DNA from: Devosia sp.
Lineage (GTDB): Bacteria > Pseudomonadota > Alphaproteobacteria > Rhizobiales > Devosiaceae
Direction: 5' to 3'
Assembly (NCBI GenBank): GCA_028290245.1
Contig: JAQGKG010000261.1
Location: 1-5,352, forward strand
Length of the DNA: 5,352 bases
The notes under the pieces were generated by a model, which saw only the letters and a list, made by a program, of their open reading frames with translations, was not told the DNA's origin and made no database searches. This document shows positions 1 through 5,352 of this stretch, piece by piece (positions within the stretch are counted from its first letter, which is position 1; each line of letters starts with the position of its first letter). The translations under genes and the position numbers were made by a program.

Positions 1-557
1 TCGCTCTTGGCAATCCGGTTTTCGAGGAAAGCCGACAGTCCGCGATCGGCGACCGCAGCTACCGCCTCGACCGGAGCACCCGCCCCGCCGCCCGCCGGTA
101 CAAAACCGGATGTGCGGACGGTGATGACCTTCTTGGCGTCGCTCGACTTTACGGTCTGGATGGCGTTACCCGCATAGATCGGGCGCTTGAAGGTGTCCGG
201 CGAGACCACCTCGACGATTTCGGAAACCTGCATCACGTCTAGCAGCGCCGCGACGCGCGGAAAGACGTTCTTGCCCGTGGTGGTCGCGGCCGCCACGAAC
301 ACGTCATAGCCACCCTCCAGCGAAACGATGAGATCAGCCAGCGGCTCGGCCATCTGGTTTTCCAGCGCATCGCTCTCGACCAGCAAGACCTTACGGACGC
401 CGGCTAGTTTCGCCGCCGCATCGGCAGCGCCCTGCGCGCCCTTACCGGCCACCAGGATATCGATATCCCCGCCGATCTGCGACGCAGCGGTTAATGCACG
501 TGCCGTCAGCTCTGAGACGGTGACATTGTCATGTTCGGCGAGAAGTAGAATAGCCAT
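1..557 (-). CDS. etfA: Electron transfer flavoprotein alpha subunit, partial (3' end beyond window)
   Basis: EtfA pairs with EtfB to form the soluble FAD-containing heterodimer that takes electrons from flavin dehydrogenases (acyl-CoA, dimethylglycine and similar) and hands them to ETF-ubiquinone oxidoreductase at the membrane. The 185 codons visible start MAILLLAEHDN and contain the typical N-terminal domain: an alternating strand/helix fold with LVAGKGAQGAADAAAKLAGV (about residues 35-54), VFVAAATTTGKNVFPRVAA (about 86-104) and IYAGNAIQTVKS (about 127-138). Family members are about 310 residues, so roughly 125 residues, including the C-terminal FAD-binding domain, lie left of the window. 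The ATG at 557 is preceded by GAGGA with seven bases of spacing and lies 20 bases after the etfB stop, so the two genes form one operon with etfB first. Family identity is clear. Whether this is the general ETF or a copy dedicated to N-methyl amino acid breakdown cannot be settled from this window. Confidence 0.95.
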   Translation of the reverse strand, partial: MAILLLAEHDNVTVSELTARALTAASQIGGDIDILVAGKGAQGAADAAAKLAGVRKVLLVESDALENQMAEPLADLIVSLEGGYDVFVAAATTTGKNVFPRVAALLDVMQVSEIVEVVSPDTFKRPIYAGNAIQTVKSSDAKKVITVRTSGFVPAGGGAGAPVEAVAAVADRGLSAFLENRIAKS

Positions 558-565
558 TTATGTGT

Positions 566-570
566 CCTCG
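566..570 (-). promoter_or_regulatory. Ribosome binding site of etfA
   Basis: On the minus strand the 20-base gap between etfB and etfA contains GAGGA, seven bases before the etfA ATG. This supports the chosen etfA start and independent ribosome loading within the operon. Confidence 0.6.
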
Positions 571-577
571 CTCGGGG

Positions 578-1327
578 TCAGATGACGCGGGCTTCGTTGC
601 GCAGCTTGTCGACCAGTTCGGCGACGCTGCCGACCCTGATGCCGGCCTTGCGCGTGCCGGGCTCCTCTGTCTTGAGCACCTTGAGGCGCGGCTCGACGTT
701 GACGCCATAGTCAGCGGCAGTCTTTTCCTCGAGCGGCTTCTTCTTGGCCTTCATGATATTGGGCAGCGAAGCGTAGCGCGGCTCGTTGAGGCGCAGATCG
801 ACAGTCACGATGGTGGGCAGCGACACTTCTATGGACTGCAAGCCGCCATCGACCTCGCGCAGCACCACGGCCTTGTCGTCGCCGAGTTCGAGCTTGGAGG
901 CGAAGGTCGCCTGCGACCAGCCCAATAGGGCCGACAGCATCTGCCCGGTCTGGTTGGAGTCATCGTCGATAGCCTGCTTGCCGAGGATGACGAGGCGTGG
1001 CTGTTCAGCCTCGACCACACCCTTGAGCAGCTTGGCGACCGCTAGCGGCTCCACATTGCCGTCAACGGTGATCAAAATAGCGCGGTCAGCGCCCATGGCG
1101 AGAGCCGTGCGCAACGTGTCCTGAGCCTGGGCGGGCCCGATCGATACAGCGACAATCTCGGTGACCTTACCGGCCTCCTTGAGACGGATCGCTTCTTCGA
1201 GCGCGATCTCGTCGAAGGGGTTCATCGACATCTTCACATTGGCCAGATCGACGCCCGAACCATCGGCTTTGACGCGGATTTTGACGTTGTAGTCGACCAC
1301 GCGTTTGACAGGCACCAAGACTTTCAT
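578..1327 (-). CDS. etfB: Electron transfer flavoprotein beta subunit
   Basis: EtfB is the partner of EtfA; in known ETFs it holds a structural AMP and contacts the donor dehydrogenases. The 249-residue product has the usual family length and opens MKVLVPVKRVVDYNVKIRVK. It carries the MNPFDEIALEEAIRLKE segment (35-51), the nucleotide-binding stretch GKQAIDDDSNQTGQM (116-130) and the signature LRLNEPRYASLPNIMKAKKK (178-197). The last corresponds to the recognition loop of mitochondrial-type ETF, with Leu188 in the position of the leucine anchor that docks into partner dehydrogenases. The frame is open upstream to a GTG at 1369, adding 14 residues. I prefer the ATG at 1327 because family members begin MKVLVPVKR and because the extension falls in a conserved upstream block. 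A possible GGTGGGA ribosome site lies 11 bases before this ATG, which is rather far. It is read divergently from the regulator gene and leads the etfBA operon. Confidence 0.96.
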   Translation of the reverse strand: MKVLVPVKRVVDYNVKIRVKADGSGVDLANVKMSMNPFDEIALEEAIRLKEAGKVTEIVAVSIGPAQAQDTLRTALAMGADRAILITVDGNVEPLAVAKLLKGVVEAEQPRLVILGKQAIDDDSNQTGQMLSALLGWSQATFASKLELGDDKAVVLREVDGGLQSIEVSLPTIVTVDLRLNEPRYASLPNIMKAKKKPLEEKTAADYGVNVEPRLKVLKTEEPGTRKAGIRVGSVAELVDKLRNEARVI

Positions 1328-1358
1328 CTGCAATCCAATCCCACCATCTTGCAGGGAG

Positions 1359-1423
1359 CATTGCGACACTTTTCGCCGCTTCGCCAGAACGTTTGCGTCA
1401 ATATTGGATTAGCGATACGACAT
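1359..1423 (-). promoter_or_regulatory. Candidate operator-promoter region upstream of etfB (copy 1 of a shared three-block motif)
   Basis: Read on the minus strand, this stretch holds ATGTCGT (1423-1417), 15 bases, TTGACGCAAACGT (1401-1389), 20 bases, and TGTCGCAATG (1368-1359), ending 31 bases before the etfB ATG. The same blocks in the same order, with spacers of 15 and 19, precede soxB. Each block contains a TG(T/A)CG(C/T) core. The first two cores start 22 bases apart, about two helical turns, as is common for direct-repeat half-sites of AraC-type activators. The repeated layout is seen directly; that it is a binding site, and for which protein, is inference. The TGTCGC core resembles, from memory, the half-site reported for Pseudomonas ArgR, another regulator with the same two-domain build. 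The region also lies just upstream of the regulator's own start, so binding could affect its expression too. Confidence 0.6.
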
Positions 1424-1441
1424 GGATGGCGTGAATTCAGC

Positions 1442-1446
1442 AGGGG
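1442..1446 (+). promoter_or_regulatory. Ribosome binding site of the AraC-type regulator gene
   Basis: AGGGG lies seven bases before the ATG at 1454. It decides the start, because the frame is open 35 codons further upstream without a comparable site and with residues that do not resemble the family. Confidence 0.55.
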
Positions 1447-1453
1447 CAATGCG

Positions 1454-2509
1454 ATGGATGTCAGGACGGGCCGCAACCGGACAAATGCGACGTCCCCCAA
1501 AGCTTACCGCGCACGCCCCGACGGGCTCCGCCTTTCGGTCGGCTTCATCCTCGCCAAGCGCTTCACGCTCTGCGCCTTCGCCAATTTCGTCGACGTGTTG
1601 CGTCTCGCCGCCGACGAGGGAGACCGCAGCCGACCCATCATGTGCGGCTGGACTGTGCTGTCCGACACCATGAACGCCGAGCCGTCGAGTAGCGGCATCG
1701 CCGTGCAGCCCAATGAACGCCTCGGCGACCCGACCAAGTTCGACTACATCGTGGTCATCGGCGGCATCATGGACGACATGTCCGGCCTCGGCGCCGAATA
1801 TACCGCCTATCTCGAAAAGGCCGCGGCAGCCGGGGTACCGCTGGTCGGCGTGTGCACCGGCGGTTTCCTGCTGCACAAGGCCGGGTTGATGAAGGGCTAT
1901 CGCTGTTGCGTCAGTTGGTTCCACCACGCCGATTTTCTCGAACAGTTCGATGGCCTCGACCCCGTCTCCGACCAGATCTTCATCGATGACGGCGATCGCC
2001 TGACCTGTTCGGGCGGCGCCAGCTCGGCCCATCTCGCGGCCTATCTCGTCGAGAAGCACGTTGGCCGTGCCCAGGCCAGCAAGAGCCTTCACATCATGAT
2101 CATCGACGACGCCCTGCGGCCCGAGAAGTCGCAGCCCGGCGTCCCGATGGGAATTTCGACGCGTGACCCGATGGTGATGCGGGCCCTGTTGCTGATGCAG
2201 CAGAATATCGACAACCCGCTATCCGTTACCGAGCTGGCCCGTCGCATGGGCAACAGCAAGCGCCAGCTCGAACGTCATTTCCGCTCAGCGCTCGATGCCT
2301 CGCCCCAGGCCGCGTTCCTGCAAATCCGCCTGACCTATGCGCGCCATCTGATCGAAACCACCGACAAATCGGTAACCGCCATCGCCGTCGAATGCGGCTT
2401 TTGCGATTCCTCCCATCTGAGCCGCATGTTCCGCCAGCGTTTCGCCAGCACACCGCACGAAATCCGCAAGCAAACTAGCAGCAAGCTGGTGGATCTAGAG
2501 CTCGCCTGA
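1454..2509 (+). CDS. GlxA-family AraC-type transcriptional regulator (GbdR/SouR/CdhR-like)
   Basis: This is a probable activator of betaine/sarcosine catabolism genes that senses a small amine. The 351-residue product has two domains. Residues about 25-210 form a DJ-1/PfpI (GATase1-like) sensor fold, with RLSVGFILAKRFTLCAFANF near the start, FDYIVVIGG (96-104) and the nucleophile-elbow-like GVCTGGFLL (132-140, Cys134). Residues about 245-340 form the AraC DNA-binding domain, with a first helix-turn-helix at SVTELARRMGNSKRQLERHF (257-276) and a second near VTAIAVECGFCDSSHLSRMF (307-326), ending in the usual FRQRF...TPHEIR. The length is close to GbdR of Pseudomonas aeruginosa. Family members include GbdR (glycine betaine and dimethylglycine), SouR (sarcosine), CdhR (carnitine) and ArgR (arginine). 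The divergent etfBA operon and the downstream sox genes favour a GbdR- or SouR-like role, but the ligand cannot be read from sequence, so no symbol is given. The start at 1454 is chosen for its AGGGG site; the open frame extends back to 1349. Eight cysteines are visible, including the pair 151-152 and Cys185. Confidence 0.92.
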   Translation: MDVRTGRNRTNATSPKAYRARPDGLRLSVGFILAKRFTLCAFANFVDVLRLAADEGDRSRPIMCGWTVLSDTMNAEPSSSGIAVQPNERLGDPTKFDYIVVIGGIMDDMSGLGAEYTAYLEKAAAAGVPLVGVCTGGFLLHKAGLMKGYRCCVSWFHHADFLEQFDGLDPVSDQIFIDDGDRLTCSGGASSAHLAAYLVEKHVGRAQASKSLHIMIIDDALRPEKSQPGVPMGISTRDPMVMRALLLMQQNIDNPLSVTELARRMGNSKRQLERHFRSALDASPQAAFLQIRLTYARHLIETTDKSVTAIAVECGFCDSSHLSRMFRQRFASTPHEIRKQTSSKLVDLELA

Positions 2510-2519
2510 CACAGGCTGG

Positions 2520-2583
2520 ATGTCGTTTACCTGCGACCCGTTTGACGCAAACGTACTGTCCTGCCGCCCATAATGTCGCAATG
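2520..2583 (+). promoter_or_regulatory. Candidate operator-promoter region upstream of soxB (copy 2 of the shared three-block motif)
   Basis: The stretch holds ATGTCGT (2520-2526), 15 bases, TTGACGCAAACGT (2542-2554), 19 bases, and TGTCGCAATG (2574-2583), ending 27 bases before the soxB ATG. It matches the etfB upstream region block for block and in orientation relative to the gene. Here the middle block also sits in a perfect 6-3-6 inverted repeat, CGTTTG ACG CAAACG (2539-2553). That symmetry is not kept in the etfB copy, so the directional motif is the conserved part. Binding by the adjacent AraC-type regulator is inferred. Confidence 0.62.
2569..2574 (+). promoter_or_regulatory. Possible -10 element of the soxB promoter
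   Basis: CATAAT matches the sigma-70 consensus at five of six bases and would put transcription start near 2581, about 30 bases before the soxB ATG. At a 17-base spacing the -35 position (2546-2551, CGCAAA) is poor and falls inside the conserved middle block. That would fit a promoter dependent on an activator bound there. The equivalent place upstream of etfB (AAAAGT) is a weak match, so this call is tentative. Confidence 0.3.
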
Positions 2584-2600
2584 ATACGTCAAACTAGTTC

Positions 2601-2607
2601 GAGGTGA
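2601..2607 (+). promoter_or_regulatory. Ribosome binding site of soxB
   Basis: GAGGTGA lies three bases before the ATG at 2611. It is a strong Shine-Dalgarno match and supports this start. Confidence 0.65.
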
Positions 2608-2610
2608 GCA

Positions 2611-3864
2611 ATGACCCGCTTTTCGTTTCCGTCACTGCTGGCTAATGCCCTGACCGGGCACAAGAATTGGAAGCCTCAGTGGCCCGACGCCGAACCCAAG
2701 GCCGAGTATGATGTCATCATCGTCGGCGCCGGTGGACACGGCCTCGGCGCGGCCTATTACCTCGCCAAGGAACACGGCATCACCAATGTTGCGGTGATCG
2801 AAAAGGGCTGGCTGGGCGGCGGCAATACCGGCCGCAACACCACGATCATCCGCTCGAACTATCTCTATGACGAGAGCGCAATGCTCTATGAGCACTCAAT
2901 GAAATTGTGGGAGGGCCTCAGCCAGGAGCTCAACTACAACGTCATGTTCTCCCAGCGCGGCGTGATGATGCTGGCCCACAATGTGCACGACGTACAGAGC
3001 TTCAAGCGCCACGTTCACTCCAATCGCCTCAACGGCATCTACAATGAATGGCTCACCGCCGAGCAGGCGCAGGAATTCTGCCCGCCGCTCAATATCTCGC
3101 CCGATGCCCGCTATCCCGTCATGGGCGCAGCCCTGCAGCGCCGCGGCGGCGTGGCCCGCCATGATGCCGTGGCCTGGGGGTACGCGCGCGGCGCGACCGC
3201 CCGCGGCGTCGACATCATCCAGAACTGCCCGGTCACCGGCATCCGCCGCGATGCGTCGGGCAAGGTGATCGGTGTAGATACGGCGCGCGGCTTCATCAAG
3301 GCCAGGAAGGTCGCCGTTTCGGCCGCCGGCAACACTTCGGTGGTGATGAATTCGGCCGGTGTCCGCTTGCCGCTCGAAAGCTATCCGCTGCAGGCGCTGG
3401 TCTCCGAGCCGGTCAAGCCGATCTTCCCCTGCGTGGTGATGTCCAACACAGTCCACGCCTACATTTCCCAGTCCGACAAGGGCGAGTTGGTCATCGGTTC
3501 CGGCACCGATCAATACGTGTCCTACAGCCAGCGCGGCGGGTTGCCGCTGATCGAGCATACCGTTGCCGCCATTTGCGAAATCTTCCCGATCTTCACCCGC
3601 ATGCGGATGTTGCGGAAATGGGGCGGCATCGTCGACGTGACGCCGGATCGCTCGCCGATCGTGGGCAAGACCCCGGTTCCAGGCCTCTATGTAAATTGCG
3701 GCTGGGGAACGGGTGGCTTCAAGGCGACGCCCGGTTCGGCGCATGTCTTCGCTCATACGATAGCGCGCGATGAACCCCACCCTATCAATGCACCATTCAC
3801 GCTGGAGCGGTTCACCACCGGCCGGCTGATCGACGAGGCTGCCGCCGCAGCCGTCGCGCACTAG
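2611..3864 (+). CDS. soxB: Sarcosine oxidase beta subunit
   Basis: SoxB is the catalytic flavoprotein subunit of heterotetrameric (alpha-beta-gamma-delta) sarcosine oxidase. That cytoplasmic enzyme oxidises sarcosine with O2 and tetrahydrofolate to glycine, H2O2 and 5,10-methylene-tetrahydrofolate. The 417-residue product has a dinucleotide-binding motif YDVIIVGAGGHGLGAAYYLA (33-52), the following acidic end of the second strand at VIEKGWLGGGNTGRNTT (62-78), and the RRGGVARHDAVAWGYARGA segment (177-195). His184 there is the likely counterpart of the histidine that covalently holds FMN in characterised enzymes (around residue 173). The C-terminal flavin-binding part contains WGGIVDVTPDRSPIVGKTP (337-355) and NCGWGTGGFKATPGS (362-376). 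Length and N-terminus fit the family. It leads the soxBDA(G) operon; its TAG stop lies within the soxD ribosome site. A relative acting on another N-methyl amino acid is possible, but the soxB-soxD-soxA order makes sarcosine the best call. Confidence 0.95.
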   Translation: MTRFSFPSLLANALTGHKNWKPQWPDAEPKAEYDVIIVGAGGHGLGAAYYLAKEHGITNVAVIEKGWLGGGNTGRNTTIIRSNYLYDESAMLYEHSMKLWEGLSQELNYNVMFSQRGVMMLAHNVHDVQSFKRHVHSNRLNGIYNEWLTAEQAQEFCPPLNISPDARYPVMGAALQRRGGVARHDAVAWGYARGATARGVDIIQNCPVTGIRRDASGKVIGVDTARGFIKARKVAVSAAGNTSVVMNSAGVRLPLESYPLQALVSEPVKPIFPCVVMSNTVHAYISQSDKGELVIGSGTDQYVSYSQRGGLPLIEHTVAAICEIFPIFTRMRMLRKWGGIVDVTPDRSPIVGKTPVPGLYVNCGWGTGGFKATPGSAHVFAHTIARDEPHPINAPFTLERFTTGRLIDEAAAAAVAH

Positions 3865-3869
3865 GAGGG
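3863..3869 (+). promoter_or_regulatory. Ribosome binding site of soxD overlapping the soxB stop
   Basis: AGGAGGG begins at the second base of the soxB TAG stop codon and ends six bases before the soxD ATG. Ribosomes ending on soxB are therefore placed at the soxD start, which suggests coupled, matched production of the two subunits. Confidence 0.7.
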
Positions 3870-3875
3870 CACGCC

Positions 3876-4178
3876 ATGCTTCTGATCCGCTGCCCTTACT
3901 GCGAAGCCGAGCGCCCTGAGGTGGAATTCACCTATGGCGGCCAGGCCCATATCGCCCGTCCACAGAACCCTTCGGCCACCAGCGACGATGAGTGGCGCGA
4001 CTTCCTCTACATCCGCTCCAACGCGCGCGGCATCCACTTCGAACGCTGGCGCCACATGCATGGCTGCGGGCGGTTCTTCAACGCCGTGCGCGACACCGTC
4101 ACTGACAAGTTCGTCACCACCTACAAGGCTGGACTGCCACGTCCCGACCTGACCGAACTCGAGGGCACCGGCCGATGA
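3876..4178 (+). CDS. soxD: Sarcosine oxidase delta subunit
   Basis: SoxD is the small zinc-binding subunit of heterotetrameric sarcosine oxidase and helps hold the complex together. The 100-residue product starts MLLIRCPYCE and has the family's zinc site: Cys6 and Cys9 in CPYC, then His60 and Cys64 in RHMHGCGRFFNA. These correspond to the Cys-Cys-His-Cys ligand set known for this subunit. Other family traits are EVEFTYGGQAHIARP (15-29), the DDEWRDFLYIRSNARG segment (37-52) and the GRFFNAVRDTVT stretch near 65-76. It starts 11 bases after the soxB stop and its TGA overlaps the soxA ATG by four bases (ATGA). No residue of the zinc site is missing. Confidence 0.95.
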   Translation: MLLIRCPYCEAERPEVEFTYGGQAHIARPQNPSATSDDEWRDFLYIRSNARGIHFERWRHMHGCGRFFNAVRDTVTDKFVTTYKAGLPRPDLTELEGTGR

Positions 4179-5352
4179 GCAGTTTCCGCATTCCCGGCAA
4201 GGGCCGCGTTGACACCAGCAAGCCGGTGCAGTTCCTCTTCAACGGCAAGACCTTCAGCGGCTTCGAGGGCGACACCGTGGCTTCTGCGCTGCTGGCCAGC
4301 GGGCAGCATCTGGTCGGCCGCTCGTTCAAGTATCACCGCCCGCGCGGCATCCTGTCGGCCGGCTCGGAAGAGCCCAATGCGCTGCTGGGCATCGATCACG
4401 GTCCCGGCCGCATCGAGCCGAATAGCCGCGCTACGGTCGTCGAGATTTCGCCGGGTCTCAAGACCATCAGCCAGAACCATTGGCCGTCGCTGGAGCGGGA
4501 CGTCGGCGCCATTAACGACGTGCTCTACATGCTGTTTTCGGCCGGCTTCTACTACAAGACTTTCATGTGGCCGAAGTCGTTCTGGAACAAGGTGTACGAG
4601 CCGATCATCCGGGGCACGGCGGGCCTCGGCAAGTCGCCGACGGTGCCCGATCCCGATACCTATTCGAGCCGCTTCGCCCATTACGACGTGCTTGTGGTCG
4701 GTGCCGGTCCGGCCGGTCTGGCGGCGGCGCTCCAGGCCGGGCGCAGCGGTGCAAAAGTCCTGCTGGTCGACGAACAGGCCGAACTCGGCGGCTCGCTGCT
4801 GTCGGAAACCAATGCCGGCATAGACGGCGCCACCGGCTTGGCCTGGCTCAAGGCCAGCGTCGCTGAGCTGGCCGGCATGGCCAATGTCACCCTGCTGCCG
4901 CGCACCACCGCCATCGGTTACTATCACCAGAACTTCGTCGGCCTCTGCCAGCGCATCACCGACCACCTCGCATCTGCACCGGAAGGGACCCCACGTGAAC
5001 GCATGTGGAAGGTTCGCGCCAAGCAGGTCGTGCTGGCGCAGGGCGCCATCGAGAAGCCGCTGGTGTTCGACGGCAATGATCGCCCGGGCGTCATGCTGGC
5101 CAGCGCCGCGCGCGCCTATCTCAACCGCTACGGCGTCAAGATCGGCAACAGTCCTGTTGTCGTCACTTCGCATGACAGCGCCTGGCTCGCCGCCTTCGAC
5201 CTCGCCAGGGCCGGCGTAAAAGTTGCTGCCATCATCGACATTCGTCCGACCGTTCCAGCCCATCTGACCGCCAGTGCCAAGGCGCTCGGCATCGAGGTGC
5301 TGCTCGGCTGGACCGTCACCGGCACCAAGGGCCGGCTGCGCATTTCTTCGCT
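4175..5352 (+). CDS. soxA: Sarcosine oxidase alpha subunit, partial (3' end beyond window)
   Basis: SoxA is the large subunit of heterotetrameric sarcosine oxidase. It binds NAD+ and, in its C-terminal half, carries a GcvT-like domain that transfers the one-carbon unit to tetrahydrofolate. The frame is open from the ATG at 4175 to the window end, giving 392 codons and two extra bases; full proteins are about 1000 residues, so the folate domain lies outside. Visible parts are an N-terminal ferredoxin-like domain (about 15-100, with FEGDTVASALLASG at 30-43 and GRSFKYHRPRGILSAGSEEP at 48-67), which has no cysteine and so cannot hold an iron-sulfur cluster, and a Rossmann domain starting at YDVLVVGAGPAGLAAALQAG (170-189) with VDEQAELGGSLL (198-209). 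The later VVLAQGAIEKPLVFDGNDRPGVML segment (285-308) belongs to the same nucleotide-binding unit. GAGGG nine bases upstream is the ribosome site, and the ATGA overlap with soxD implies coupled translation. soxG is expected next. Confidence 0.95.
   Translation, partial: MSSFRIPGKGRVDTSKPVQFLFNGKTFSGFEGDTVASALLASGQHLVGRSFKYHRPRGILSAGSEEPNALLGIDHGPGRIEPNSRATVVEISPGLKTISQNHWPSLERDVGAINDVLYMLFSAGFYYKTFMWPKSFWNKVYEPIIRGTAGLGKSPTVPDPDTYSSRFAHYDVLVVGAGPAGLAAALQAGRSGAKVLLVDEQAELGGSLLSETNAGIDGATGLAWLKASVAELAGMANVTLLPRTTAIGYYHQNFVGLCQRITDHLASAPEGTPRERMWKVRAKQVVLAQGAIEKPLVFDGNDRPGVMLASAARAYLNRYGVKIGNSPVVVTSHDSAWLAAFDLARAGVKVAAIIDIRPTVPAHLTASAKALGIEVLLGWTVTGTKGRLRISS

Noticed and set aside
328..928. Plus-strand open frames of 85 and 122 codons opposite etfA and etfB.
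   Set aside because: Both lie antisense to strongly conserved ETF genes and have the composition of mirrored coding sequence.
1328..1369. A 14-residue N-terminal extension of EtfB from a GTG at 1369.
   Set aside because: ETF beta proteins start at the MKVLVPVKR segment, and the GTG overlaps the conserved TGTCGCAATG block upstream, which better fits noncoding control sequence.
1409..2092. A 227-codon open frame on the minus strand opposite the regulator.
   Set aside because: It overlaps the well-supported AraC-type regulator and also runs through the divergent regulatory region; no domain or ribosome site supports it.
2510..2540. A possible terminator for the regulator gene, from GTCG (2522-2525) and CGAC (2534-2537).
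   Set aside because: The stem is only four base pairs with an eight-base loop and no T-run follows. I see no convincing terminator after the regulator.
2542..2547. TTGACG as a plain sigma-70 -35 box for soxB.
   Set aside because: The nearest -10-like sequence, CATAAT at 2569, is 21 bases away, too far, and the same TTGACG upstream of etfB has no -10 at the right distance. It is better explained as part of the shared operator block.
2896..3861. A 321-codon open frame on the minus strand opposite soxB.
   Set aside because: It mirrors the soxB coding frame in GC-rich sequence, its product has no recognisable domain, and soxB has full-length family features on the plus strand. It is a shadow frame.
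4121..5263. A 380-codon open frame on the minus strand opposite soxA.
   Set aside because: soxA on the plus strand has clear motifs, a ribosome site and an operon overlap; the antisense product is low-complexity and resembles nothing I know. Long antisense frames are common at this GC content.

Overview
The window reads as a piece of a glycine betaine / dimethylglycine / sarcosine catabolism locus from a GC-rich alphaproteobacterium. The base composition is roughly 60% GC by eye. The ETF, regulator and SoxB sequences look like those of Hyphomicrobiales; a Devosia-like genus is possible, but that is an impression from protein style, not a search result.

Layout: (1) positions 1-557 and 578-1327, minus strand: etfA (C-terminal part cut by the window edge) and etfB, the two subunits of electron transfer flavoprotein, transcribed etfB then etfA. 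(2) 1328-1453: a divergent intergenic region. (3) 1454-2509, plus strand: a GlxA-type AraC regulator (DJ-1/PfpI-like sensor domain plus AraC DNA-binding domain), the family that contains GbdR, SouR and CdhR. (4) 2510-2610: a second intergenic region. (5) 2611-5352, plus strand: soxB, soxD and the first 392 codons of soxA, subunits of heterotetrameric sarcosine oxidase. soxG would be expected just past the right edge.

The genes fit one pathway. Sarcosine oxidase converts sarcosine, the last N-methyl intermediate of betaine breakdown, to glycine, passing the one-carbon unit to tetrahydrofolate. ETF is the usual electron acceptor for flavin dehydrogenases such as dimethylglycine dehydrogenase. 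The regulator sits between the two transcription units.

The main new observation is regulatory. The region upstream of etfB (read on the minus strand) and the region upstream of soxB (read on the plus strand) share three sequence blocks in the same order, orientation and nearly the same spacing: ATGTCGT, 15 bases, TTGACGCAAACGT, 19 or 20 bases, TGTCGCAATG, then 27 or 31 bases to the start codon. This looks like one operator-promoter architecture used twice, most simply bound by the regulator encoded between the two copies. All genes belong to known families, and I see no mobile element, RNA gene, CRISPR array or clearly novel protein system.
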